IMG/VR virus record: IMGVR_UViG_3300042305_000185
Location: 1 to 21,343 of that record
DNA from: a virus
Length of the DNA: 21,343 bases
Reading direction: 5' to 3' (one strand)
The notes under the pieces are model-generated. The model ran no database searches, had not been told where the DNA came from, and worked only from the letters and a program-made list of their open reading frames with translations. Of this stretch, positions 1 to 7,817 are shown piece after piece (position 1 is the stretch's first letter; each line of letters starts with the position of its first letter). The position numbers and the translations under genes are program-made.

Positions 1-2
1 AT

Positions 3-161
3 TACACTGCATTCGCAGACCTGACGAAAGCGCAGGTACAGGGATGGGTAGTTGCTTCTTTAACCCAGCCTGTTGTCGATCAGTATGACGCAAGTTTGGC
101 TGCTGACATTGAGCGGCAGAAGAATCCGCCGACCATTCCTTTACCTCCACCTTGGAAATAA
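3..161 (+). CDS. 3' end of a small conserved phage protein
   Basis: The window opens inside a reading frame that runs from base 3 to a TAA at 159-161 (about 52 residues visible, 5' end missing). The visible part includes FADLTKAQVQGWV and a segment ASLAADIERQKNPP, and it ends in a proline-rich tail finishing PPPWK. From memory, this order (FADLT-x-AQV-x-GW, then a short helix with IE-x-Q-KNPP, then a Pro/Trp tail) matches a small protein found near tail and lysis genes of many aquatic phages, probably DUF7936; its function is unknown. The next gene starts 3 nt after the stop, so it belongs to the same plus-strand operon. The coding frame is well supported, but the family name is recollection only. 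Confidence 0.6.
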   Translation, partial: YTAFADLTKAQVQGWVVASLTQPVVDQYDASLAADIERQKNPPTIPLPPPWK

Positions 162-164
162 ACT

Positions 165-536
165 ATGGCAAAGCCTCAATCTGATTTGATCTCTAAGCTG
201 CTGCACGGCGTGACGGCAGCGCATATGTTGCATCTCCAGGCTAAAGGCCCTGGGAGCTTTGCAGCGCACAAGGCATTGGGAAACCTTTACGAAGAGCTTG
301 GAGAATTGACGGATTCTCTAGCGGAAGAGTGCATGGGAGTGCATGGAGTGATTGACTCCTTCCCGGCTGAGAAGTTTACTCCTCCGAAGAACGCTGTTGA
401 TTTCGTAGAGGAACTGTATCGTTACGTCACAAACAATCGTAGCCAAATCGGTAGCGAAAGCCACTTGCAGAATACCGTAGACAGCATTCTGTCTCTTCTT
501 GCTTCTACCCTTTACAAGCTAAAGAATCTTTCTTAG
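165..536 (+). CDS. Ferritin-like (DUF5856/Dps-like) small phage protein
   Basis: The 123-residue protein is mostly helical and has no signal peptide. Residues 15-60 carry a His/Glu pattern: H20, H23, H35 in AAHKALGNLY, E43/E44, D50, E54/E55, followed by a GxxG-like turn. This order (HxxHL, then HKALxxxYxxLxxLxDxLxEE) is what I recall for DUF5856, a phage family related to the Dps/ferritin four-helix fold. Dps proteins bind iron at dimer interfaces and protect DNA, but no iron or DNA binding can be claimed for this copy. It starts 3 nt after the upstream stop with only a weak purine run (GGAAA) ahead of ATG. It lies 7 nt before the next gene, so it is probably co-expressed with late structural genes. 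Confidence 0.6.
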   Translation: MAKPQSDLISKLLHGVTAAHMLHLQAKGPGSFAAHKALGNLYEELGELTDSLAEECMGVHGVIDSFPAEKFTPPKNAVDFVEELYRYVTNNRSQIGSESHLQNTVDSILSLLASTLYKLKNLS

Positions 537-543
537 GAGTCTT

Positions 544-861
544 ATGTCCTTCAAGTCTTTTGCGAAGAAGCTGTTCTCTCGTAGTGCTGCTACCAAGTTC
601 TTGGATTATGTGTCTGTCGTCTATCCGATTGTCGAAATTGCTGCGGTGTATACCCCAAACAAGTTTGACGATGAGATCATCGTTCTTGCAAAGCAGTGGG
701 GAGTGCAAGCGATGTTGGACGGATCCAAGAGCAAGGGAGAAGTGATAAAGGACATTGCTATCCAGCAGGCGCAACGGCGTCTTCCTCAGGTGCCGAAGGA
801 AATTATTGGTCGCGCCGTGGAAGTAGCGTATCAGCAGATGAAGGCAGTAGCCAAGCTGTAG
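544..861 (+). CDS. Small phage protein of unknown function, holin-like at best
   Basis: The 105-residue protein has a clear AGGAG ribosome site (536-540) 5 nt before ATG. The N-terminus is basic (KSFAKKLFSR). A moderately hydrophobic stretch follows at residues 18-37 (YVSVVYPIVEIAAVY), then two charged amphipathic helices ending in AVEVAYQQMKAVAKL. One hydrophobic segment plus a long amphipathic helical tail loosely recalls LLH-type phage holins, and a holin near late genes would fit. However, the segment contains D21 and E31 and is a weak membrane span. It could equally be a small soluble structural protein. The reading frame is well supported by its ribosome site and tight spacing; the function is not known. 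Confidence 0.55.
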   Translation: MSFKSFAKKLFSRSAATKFLDYVSVVYPIVEIAAVYTPNKFDDEIIVLAKQWGVQAMLDGSKSKGEVIKDIAIQQAQRRLPQVPKEIIGRAVEVAYQQMKAVAKL

Positions 862-877
862 TAGTAGAATGTAGAGT

Positions 878-1096
878 ATGAATCCAGATCAATTCATCTA
901 CATTGACAACGAACGAGTATTCATGAGTGAGCTAAATGATCGTCAGAAGTACTTGGTGTCTCAGATTTCTGACCTTCAGGCAAAGCTGACGCAAGTTCAG
1001 TTTAGCGCCGATCAGTTGAATGTGGCGCTGAAGTTCTTCTCTGAGGAACTGAAGCAAAGCCGAAAGAAAGAAGAGCTTGAACCTGTAGTTGCCTAA
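878..1096 (+). CDS. Small coiled-coil protein, DUF6447-like
   Basis: The 72-residue protein opens with a short beta-like segment (QFIYIDNERVFMSELND), followed by one long amphipathic helix over residues 22-63 (KYLVSQISDLQAKLTQVQF and onward) and an acidic tail. The order (IDG-like turn, then LSD-like, then a Leu/Gln-rich helix) is what I recall for the phage family DUF6447, whose role is unknown. I prefer the start at 878 because the IDNE turn lies upstream of the internal ATG at 923. The ribosome site is weak (TAGAG). Its TAA is 3 nt before the next ATG, so translation may be coupled to the large hub gene. A small coiled coil could act as an assembly partner, but that is speculation. Confidence 0.55.
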   Translation: MNPDQFIYIDNERVFMSELNDRQKYLVSQISDLQAKLTQVQFSADQLNVALKFFSEELKQSRKKEELEPVVA

Positions 1097-1099
1097 TGT

Positions 1100-3007
1100 A
1101 TGCCTCTGGTAAAAATCCAACCTAAACCTGGGATCGTCAAGGACGTTACCGAATACTCTTCTGAAGGGTCTTGGTACGACTCAGACAAGATTAGGTTTAG
1201 GCTGGGTTTCCCGGAGGTGATTGGTGGATGGCAGGCATATGCAGATGCTGAAACCATCTACGGTACTTGCAGGTCGATGATTCAATGGACCTCTCTCTCG
1301 CTAGAGAGGTTTATTGGTTTAGGAACAAACCAGAAGTATTACATCGAAGCTGGTCAATACATTAACGACATCACCCCGATTAGAGCAACGATTGCTTTAG
1401 GAAGCAATCCTTTCCAGACGCAGGAAGTAGGCACCGGGAAGATGAAGGTGACAACTCCTACGGGTCACGATGCAATCGAATGCGATTGGGTAACCTTCTC
1501 TGGCGCTACTGGATTTGATGGCTTTACGGCAGATCAGTTGAATGTAGAAGTACAGATAACTGAGATTATTGACGCCACCAATTTCTACGTTGTTTTCCCT
1601 GCTGGCGCTACGATTACTCCCTCTACTTCTGGAGGTGGTGCTAGCGTCAGTGCTGCTTTCCAGATCAATGTTGGCTTGAACACTCAAGTCTATGCTACCG
1701 GATGGGGATCAGGCCCTTGGGGTCGTGGCCCTTGGGGTAGCGCATTTGCGCCAATCAGTCCTACAGATAATCTTAGGTTTTGGTCGAACTCTAACTACGG
1801 TCAGGACTTGGTCATCAACCCCAGGTATGGAGACATCTACTACTGGACTGCTAGTGGGGTTGACCCTCTTAATACGAGAGCGGTGTCTTTATCCTCTATT
1901 GCTGGCGCTAACGATGCGCCTACGGTAGCGTCTCAGGTACTTGTCTCTGACGTTGACAGGCATTTGATTGCCTTCGGATGCAACGAGATAGGATCTTCAA
2001 GCCAGAACCTTTTGCTGGTTCGTTGGTCTTCCCAGGAAGATTATCTGGACTGGGAACCCAGGACGGACAACACTGCTGGAGGTTTCACCATCTCCAACGG
2101 TTCTGAGATCGTTTCTGCTATTCCTACCCAACAGCAGATCCTTGTCTTTACGGACAAGGCGCTGTTTGCGATGGCATATACGGGACCGCCCTACACCTTT
2201 AGCTTCACCCGGATTGGCGAGTCTGTCTCGATTATCGGGCCTAAGGCTGGCGTAGACGCCAGAGGCACAGTGTACTGGATGGACAACAACAACTTCTATA
2301 TGTACAGCGGAAGTGTTGTTAAGATGCAGTGTCCTGTGTTGAGCTATGTGTTCTCAGACTTGGAATGGTCGCAGAAGCAGAAGGTAGCTGCTGGAGTAAA
2401 CGCTCAGTTCAATGAGATCTACTGGTGGTATCCCAGTGTTACAGATGGAACTGGAGAGAATAGTCGATACGTTTGCTATAACTACGTTGAGAACCTGTGG
2501 ACGATAGGAACGATGGATCGTACTGCATGGTTGGATCTGGCTACGGATGGATTTCCTATTGGCGCTATGCCGAATGGAGATTTAACAGAGAAGAATACTA
2601 CGACTAGCCTCTACCAGCACGAGTACGGATATACTGCTGATGGATCTAACATTGTTGCTCACGTTACCTCTGGCCCTATCGACATCGAAGATGGGGAGCA
2701 GTTCTCCTTCATCAGCAGGATTATCCCTGACGTCCAGTTTGTTACCGATCCAAGGGTGAGTGCTGCTGGAATTACGAAGAAGGTGAATGTGCAGGTGTAC
2801 GGTGTCAATTATCCGATGAGCCAATCAGGGTATCAGACAAACACTGTGCTTGTGCAGGGAGAGATCCCAACTTCTACGCAGAAGAATTTGCGTATTCGGG
2901 CGCGACAGATTGTATTGAAGGCAGAGTCTTTCACGGGTGGAGATCCTGTGTACAAGTGGAGACTTGGGTCTAACCGTCTTCAGATTCAACCGGACGGCAT
3001 GAAATGA
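1100..3007 (+). CDS. Tail hub / packaged-DNA stabilisation-like protein
   Basis: The 635-residue protein begins MPLVKIQPKPGIVKDVTEY and soon has WYDSDKIRFRLGFPEVIGGW (about residues 26-45). This opening is typical of a large phage family annotated as stabilisation (P22 gp10-like) or tail-hub protein. The body is beta-rich with many aromatic residues, as expected for a propeller or plug at the head-tail connector. Residues about 200-219 hold a Gly/Trp loop (GWGSGPWGRGPWGSAFAP) that I also associate with this family. In P22 such proteins close the portal after DNA packaging and form part of the tail machine. Length fits the usual 500-700 residues. ATG at 1100 has no strong ribosome site but lies 3 nt after the upstream stop. 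The stop overlaps the next start as ATGA. The role is family-based inference; the gene itself is certain. Confidence 0.8.
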   Translation: MPLVKIQPKPGIVKDVTEYSSEGSWYDSDKIRFRLGFPEVIGGWQAYADAETIYGTCRSMIQWTSLSLERFIGLGTNQKYYIEAGQYINDITPIRATIALGSNPFQTQEVGTGKMKVTTPTGHDAIECDWVTFSGATGFDGFTADQLNVEVQITEIIDATNFYVVFPAGATITPSTSGGGASVSAAFQINVGLNTQVYATGWGSGPWGRGPWGSAFAPISPTDNLRFWSNSNYGQDLVINPRYGDIYYWTASGVDPLNTRAVSLSSIAGANDAPTVASQVLVSDVDRHLIAFGCNEIGSSSQNLLLVRWSSQEDYLDWEPRTDNTAGGFTISNGSEIVSAIPTQQQILVFTDKALFAMAYTGPPYTFSFTRIGESVSIIGPKAGVDARGTVYWMDNNNFYMYSGSVVKMQCPVLSYVFSDLEWSQKQKVAAGVNAQFNEIYWWYPSVTDGTGENSRYVCYNYVENLWTIGTMDRTAWLDLATDGFPIGAMPNGDLTEKNTTTSLYQHEYGYTADGSNIVAHVTSGPIDIEDGEQFSFISRIIPDVQFVTDPRVSAAGITKKVNVQVYGVNYPMSQSGYQTNTVLVQGEIPTSTQKNLRIRARQIVLKAESFTGGDPVYKWRLGSNRLQIQPDGMK

Positions 3008-3300
3008 ACCGCAACACTCCAATACAGACGCTCCCCAAGCCTCCATCAGAATACGATCAGACATACTTCGACTCTCTTGTTAAGAACCTTGGAATCCACA
3101 TATACAATCAACGGGTTCCTGGAGAAATGGTTGGAGCATCCATCATGCTCCTGCAATGCCCACGAAGTGGATATGGGCTTAGAGATGGCATGGTGTGGGC
3201 AGATGGAGATGGCGTATTAAGGATTGTCGTGCAAGGACAAGTGTTCGCACCAACGAACAAGATAAAGATTAAACTGGGTACGGTGACAGTAACGACATGA
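3004..3300 (+). CDS. Small structural-module protein, function unknown
   Basis: The 98-residue protein is joined to both neighbours by four-base ATGA overlaps (3004-3007 and 3297-3300), which strongly suggests translational coupling in one operon. The first 25 residues are polar and proline-rich (TLPKPPSEYDQTYFDSLVKN). The rest looks like a compact beta-rich domain, including a GYGLRDGMVWADGDGVLRIV hairpin and an alternating IKIKLGTVTVTT C-terminal strand. There is no signal peptide or membrane span. Proteins of this size after the hub gene are common in aquatic podovirus-like genomes, where they are listed as hypothetical. A minor virion or head-tail joining role is possible on position alone; I recognise no named family. 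Confidence 0.65.
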   Translation: MNRNTPIQTLPKPPSEYDQTYFDSLVKNLGIHIYNQRVPGEMVGASIMLLQCPRSGYGLRDGMVWADGDGVLRIVVQGQVFAPTNKIKIKLGTVTVTT

Positions 3301-4472
3301 GCAAAGGTATTGCGTCTCTTGCAAAGCAGGTTGCTTCGGAAGGCAGGGGTGGAGATTCCACCCTTTTGCATATTCACCCTAGCGAATTAGCTGGGATCGA
3401 AGCGATCCTTCGACAGTTGGACCCGGATGTAAAGATCACCCTTAACCCGGAGACGGGGATGTACGAGGCGTTCTCGCTAAAGAAGTTGTTGGGCGCGATA
3501 GGGCTGGGCGCTGCTGCGGTTGGTATTGCTGTAGGCACTGGCGGCGCTGGATCAGGGCTTAGTGCAAAGCTGGCTGGACTTGCTGCAAAAGTTGGAAGCT
3601 CTCTTGGGATAAAAGGTTCTGCTGCCCTTGCCACTAAAGCTGCTGCTGCTGGTGCGGGTAAAGCTGCTACTGCTTCCGGCCTTAGCAAGTTTCTTGGTTC
3701 TGTAGCTGTCCCTGCTCTCGTTAGTAGTGCTGCTAGTCAAGGAGTCGGTGCTTTAATGCCTGATCCTAAAAACAAAGGGCAGCAAATTATGAGCGATGTA
3801 GCCAACTACAAACAGAATCTCTTCGCACCAGACTATGCTCGTCAGCGATTTGCTATCTCTGGTCCTTCTGTTGTTCCTATTTACGGACAGCCTCAACAGC
3901 AACAGCCTGTACAGCAAGGCCCTCAGCCTCAAGGGATTGTTTCAACTCTAGGCATGGGGACTCCGTCATTAAATCCTCCCGACGAAGAAGAGGATGCAAT
4001 CCGTTCCGCGCAAGGTGGCAAGCTGGAGCCTGAAGAAGAGAAGGCGCAGAAGATTATCCGCGATGCGATGGATGCGATTCGAGGAGAGGGCGCAGACCCT
4101 GAAGGCGCATTGAATACCTATATTGCTTACTACGGCAAGGACGCCCTACAGGATCTCTACAAGCGGATGTCTGGGGAAGAAGAGGAAGTTCCAGAAGAAG
4201 AGGAATACACCCCTCCTGAGGGCATGATAAAGGGTCCGGGCAACGGCATGGACGACATGGCTACCGCTCGTATGGCACGAGGGGGGCAGAAGGTTCTCCT
4301 GTCGAACGATGAATTTATTATTCCTGCTGATGTTGTCTCCGGGTTAGGAGATGGAAGCAGCGAAGCTGGTGCAAGGAAACTGTACGCGATGATGGATCGA
4401 GTGCGGAAGGATCGTACCGGAACAACGAAACAACCTGGAAAGGTAAAGGACAGCAGGGTACTTCCTGCATAG
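3297..4472 (+). CDS. Virion protein with Ala/Gly-rich core and conserved ends
   Basis: The 391-residue protein has three parts. Residues 19-60 carry DSTLLHIHPSELAGIEAIL followed by LNPETGMYEAF, a module I recall from many marine phage structural proteins (D-TxL-HI-P-E, then NP-TG-PE). Residues 65-155 are Ala/Gly-rich with two hydrophobic stretches (LGAIGLGAAAVGIAVG and FLGSVAVPALVSSAAS) that could insert in a membrane. An acidic Glu-rich linker follows (about 245-305). The C-terminal third has ARMARGGQKVLLSNDEFIIP, then ADVVSGLGDGSSEAGARKLY and MMDRVRKDRTG, another recurrent phage tail module. The order suggests an internal virion protein that may help form the ejection channel; this is inference. 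The start overlaps the previous stop (ATGA). Confidence 0.65.
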   Translation: MSKGIASLAKQVASEGRGGDSTLLHIHPSELAGIEAILRQLDPDVKITLNPETGMYEAFSLKKLLGAIGLGAAAVGIAVGTGGAGSGLSAKLAGLAAKVGSSLGIKGSAALATKAAAAGAGKAATASGLSKFLGSVAVPALVSSAASQGVGALMPDPKNKGQQIMSDVANYKQNLFAPDYARQRFAISGPSVVPIYGQPQQQQPVQQGPQPQGIVSTLGMGTPSLNPPDEEEDAIRSAQGGKLEPEEEKAQKIIRDAMDAIRGEGADPEGALNTYIAYYGKDALQDLYKRMSGEEEEVPEEEEYTPPEGMIKGPGNGMDDMATARMARGGQKVLLSNDEFIIPADVVSGLGDGSSEAGARKLYAMMDRVRKDRTGTTKQPGKVKDSRVLPA

Positions 4473-4480
4473 GAGCAGAT

Positions 4481-7400
4481 ATGGCAGATCCACTTCAGAC
4501 TAACGTAGAAAATCGGGATATTCCTGAGTATCTAAGGGATTACCGTGCTGCTCTCATGAACGCAGCGTTTCTTTCTGTTTTTAATGAACCTTACCTGCGC
4601 CAACAGTTTCCTAAAGGGCAGTTCTCTCAATTGCCTGGACAACCTCCTCCTACCGCCGCTGCCACCGATCAACCACCAAGCGGTGGTGGCGGCACCCCTC
4701 CAGACAACACTCGCACCGGAGAATCTCCAGATCAGCAGGGGATTGCCGCTGCTCTTCAGTCTTCTCGCTCTCGCTTGCCTAATCTCTTAGGGATGGTCTA
4801 CGATCCGAAGACTCGTACCTATATCCCTGAGGCGTATCAGTTTATAACATCCACAAGGATGGCAGGTGGAGGTTCTCCTGATGACGAGTTTGAACAGCTC
4901 TTGGAAAAGTATGAAAAGATCAGGAAGAATGTTCCTGTTGGGCTGACAGAGAGTCTTTACGATTCTCAAGATAAGTCCAAGCCTGATGCATTGACTGGTG
5001 CTGTTACCGCACCCGCACGAAAGAATCCTTTTGGGGACTTGATTGGCCCTGCCCAGACTTCTCTTTACACGACTGGTTCCAGTTTCGGTACTGCGTTAGA
5101 TCGGTTTAACCAACCGCCGGATATAACTCCTGCGCCGACTCCTCCTATCGGCACTGGGGTTACTGCTCCACCTGCTCCAGAGAGATTTTCTCCTCCATCT
5201 TCTCCTTCTACTCGTCCTCCTTCTACCGGGACTTCTTCTTATCGTCCTCCTAGTGCGAGTTCTCCTTCTGCCCCAGGAGCCTCTAGTTATTCTCCTTCAG
5301 GGATTTCTGGCCTTACAGGATCTACGCAAGCTGTTGTGCCGATCTATTCGCCTGGGCTTGCTGGAACAACACAGGCTCCAGCGGGGTATAACCCTGCACA
5401 GTATGCTACCGATGCTCAAGCGCAGGGCATTGCAAAGCTTCTGGGCGGCACTACGGCTGCGACGAATGTCGGTGGACCCAATGCCCCTCCCTCTCAGAAT
5501 CTAATCAACCTGGGCGGTTCTGATGCGTTTAATGCAGGGCTGGTACAGCAGCGTCTTCGTGCTGGGCAAACTCCTAGCGAGATGACTATGTCTCTTCAGA
5601 TGATGAGAGACGAGGTTGCTCGTTCCGGGGGGAACACTGCTGAGATTGATCGGATGATCGAGCAGAACAACCGCGCCTATGCTGCTGGCGCTAAGACTTC
5701 TCCTGTTGGAATGGCGGGTGGCGGTAGCCTTGCTCAATTTGATATTGGAGATGATGGCAAGGTAAGGAACTACCGTAAGGGTGGTGCTATCAGAAAGCAA
5801 CTTGGTGGTGGCTTTGATTCTGGTATCAAAAAAGATCCCGATGTTTTTACAAGCATGGGGACTGTTAATAAAACCACCAGTGTTCCTGCTGCCGGAACCG
5901 CTTCTTCAGCTACTTCACCTTTTTTCTCTGGTCCTAATATAAGTGGGTTTGGTGCTGCTACCCAGCCTTCTATGGGTGGGTTCCAGAATTTGTTTGCTGC
6001 TGCAAACCCGAATGTTAATACTTCTGGGATCCCAAACATTTTTAATCCTCCTCCTGTATACGGACAGCAGAGGATTATGCAGTTCGGAACAACTCAGAAT
6101 CCTCTTGAGTTTGGGCAATATGCTCCTGGCGTTGGTTTCAAAGCAAGCGACATGACGCTGAATGCTTTGCGCGGAGCTGGTGGTCTCCCCAGTATCTTTA
6201 CTCCCGAAGGACAGATCAGCGCCGGGACTGATTTTGGTAAAGGTGTAAGGAGCATCAACTTTGCTACCGACATCGCAGGGGAATCGGCTGCTGCTGGTAG
6301 AGATTTCCTTGGGCAGACAATGGCTTCGCCGGAACAGCAAAGCTATCTGATGAGCCTGATGCCTGGGATTAAGGATATGGGATTCAAGGGTCCAATCAAA
6401 ATAGATCCTTTGATGGCACCTACCTTACAAGCTCCCACCGGGGTAACTGCCGCAGGGCTGAAAGATTATCAGATAGCTGAACCCATAGGTGTATCTGGAG
6501 AGAACATTGACATCCTGGGCAGGTTGGGTGGAGTTAATGCGGCACAGGTTGAGGGTGTTCCTCAGGTAGAGAAGTTCCAGATGAGTCCAGCAGAAAGAGT
6601 TGCTGCTGAACGTACAAAGGTAGATGCCTTCGGTCGGCCTCAGGCTGAACAGTATATGTCTCCGTACATGGATGCTGTAACGGAGGCACAGAAGCGAGAG
6701 GCTACTCGTCAAGCGGCAATGCAGAAAGCTGGTCGTAGTGCTGCTGCTGTTCGTGCTGGTGCCTTCGGAGGTAGCCGTCAGGCTATCCAGGAAGGCATGG
6801 CAGAAGAGGCTCTCCAGCGTCAGATTGGAGACATCGAGGCAGTAGGTAGGCAGAAAGCATTTGAGAATGCTCAAGCGCAATTCGAGAGAGATCGTGCTGC
6901 TTCTCTTGCTTCGCAGCAGGCTAACGTACAGTCTGGCTTGCAAGCCGCTCTTGCGAATCAACAGGCTGGTGTTACGACAGGCAGAGAGAATCTGGGTGCT
7001 TTGCTTGCTACTCAACAGCTTGGCACTCAAGCTGGTCTTCAGGCTGCTCTCGCTAACCAACAGGCACGGCAGCAGGCAGGGCTTACGCAGTACGGTACAA
7101 CGGCAGACATCCTTCGGGGTCAGTCTGCTCAGAACCTCCAAGCGGCTCTTGCGAATCAGCAGGCGGGTCTTACCGCAGGACGAGAGAACCTTGCTGCTCG
7201 CTTAGGAACGCAGCAGCTTGCTGCACAGCAGGCCCTACAGGCCCAGCTAGCGAATCAACAGGCAGGGTTGACAGCAGGACAGGGCAACCTGCAATCTGCT
7301 CTTGCTACCCAGCAGTTGGCAACACAAGCTGGATTGGAAGCTGCGAAGGCTTCTCAGTCTGGAGATCTGGCAACGTGGCAGATGCAGTTAGATGCAATTA

Positions 7401-7810
7401 AACAGGCTTCTGCGGAGCAGGAAGCTGCTCGTCAGCGTGGCTTCCAGAATCGGTTAGCAGCGATGCAGCAGGCTCAGGCTGGTGCTGCTGGGCTTGCTGG
7501 TCTGGGAGGTACAATGATGGGTATTCCTGGCATGGCGCAACAGCTTGAACTCCAGCGTCTTGCTGCGATGCAGCAGGCTGGAGGAGCGGTTGATGCTCGT
7601 ACCCAGCAGGCTTTGGATCTTGCCTATCAAGACTTCATCAATCAGCAGAACTTCCCCTATCAGCAGATGAACTTCTTGACGGGTATCATGAATCAGATGC
7701 CGACAGGTATGCAGGTAGAAGGCGTTCAGTTCCAGCGCCCTGCTGCTGGTGGGTTGAGTGGTCTGGTTAGCGCAGGTGCTGGTTCTCTCCTCAACTATTT
7801 GAACAAGTAG
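4481..7810 (+). CDS. Large Gln/Ala-rich virion protein with 33-residue repeats
   Basis: The 1109-residue structural protein follows an AGGAG ribosome site 6 nt before ATG. Regions in order: a polar N-terminus; MAGGG motifs at residues 127 and 411; a Pro/Ser/Thr-rich linker at about 215-280; a Gly-rich middle; and a conserved block at about 720-800 with SPYMDAVTEAQKREATRQAA, then AGAFGGSRQAIQEGMAEEAL. I recall that block from other aquatic phage structural proteins. Residues 820-960 hold an exact 33-residue repeat of Gln/Ala-rich helix, and the C-terminus ends in a small Gly-rich segment. It has no enzyme motif. Position before two further large proteins suggests an internal virion/ejection protein or long rod-like tail component. 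The gene is certain; its role is inferred from context. Confidence 0.75.
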   Translation: MADPLQTNVENRDIPEYLRDYRAALMNAAFLSVFNEPYLRQQFPKGQFSQLPGQPPPTAAATDQPPSGGGGTPPDNTRTGESPDQQGIAAALQSSRSRLPNLLGMVYDPKTRTYIPEAYQFITSTRMAGGGSPDDEFEQLLEKYEKIRKNVPVGLTESLYDSQDKSKPDALTGAVTAPARKNPFGDLIGPAQTSLYTTGSSFGTALDRFNQPPDITPAPTPPIGTGVTAPPAPERFSPPSSPSTRPPSTGTSSYRPPSASSPSAPGASSYSPSGISGLTGSTQAVVPIYSPGLAGTTQAPAGYNPAQYATDAQAQGIAKLLGGTTAATNVGGPNAPPSQNLINLGGSDAFNAGLVQQRLRAGQTPSEMTMSLQMMRDEVARSGGNTAEIDRMIEQNNRAYAAGAKTSPVGMAGGGSLAQFDIGDDGKVRNYRKGGAIRKQLGGGFDSGIKKDPDVFTSMGTVNKTTSVPAAGTASSATSPFFSGPNISGFGAATQPSMGGFQNLFAAANPNVNTSGIPNIFNPPPVYGQQRIMQFGTTQNPLEFGQYAPGVGFKASDMTLNALRGAGGLPSIFTPEGQISAGTDFGKGVRSINFATDIAGESAAAGRDFLGQTMASPEQQSYLMSLMPGIKDMGFKGPIKIDPLMAPTLQAPTGVTAAGLKDYQIAEPIGVSGENIDILGRLGGVNAAQVEGVPQVEKFQMSPAERVAAERTKVDAFGRPQAEQYMSPYMDAVTEAQKREATRQAAMQKAGRSAAAVRAGAFGGSRQAIQEGMAEEALQRQIGDIEAVGRQKAFENAQAQFERDRAASLASQQANVQSGLQAALANQQAGVTTGRENLGALLATQQLGTQAGLQAALANQQARQQAGLTQYGTTADILRGQSAQNLQAALANQQAGLTAGRENLAARLGTQQLAAQQALQAQLANQQAGLTAGQGNLQSALATQQLATQAGLEAAKASQSGDLATWQMQLDAIKQASAEQEAARQRGFQNRLAAMQQAQAGAAGLAGLGGTMMGIPGMAQQLELQRLAAMQQAGGAVDARTQQALDLAYQDFINQQNFPYQQMNFLTGIMNQMPTGMQVEGVQFQRPAAGGLSGLVSAGAGSLLNYLNK
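6938..7363 (+). repeat. In-frame 99-bp repeats, 33 residues = 3 x 11
   Basis: Leucine-led units begin at 6938, 7037, 7136, 7235 and 7334, exactly 99 bp apart, giving four full copies and a partial fifth. The lead peptide is LQAALANQQAG or a close variant in the first four. Each unit divides into three 11-residue parts (for example LQAALANQQAG, LTAGRENLAAR, LGTQQLAAQQA). Codons differ between copies, so the peptide pattern rather than the DNA is conserved. An 11-residue period is the mark of right-handed (hendecad) coiled coils, which suggests an extended helical rod. Confidence 0.85.
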
Positions 7811-7817
7811 GTAGCGT

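Noticed and set aside
6425-7141. Open frame of 238 codons on the minus strand
   Set aside because: It lies wholly inside the 1109-residue virion gene, opposite its repetitive Gln/Ala codons; the product is Leu/Ser-rich without domain pattern, as expected of a shadow frame.
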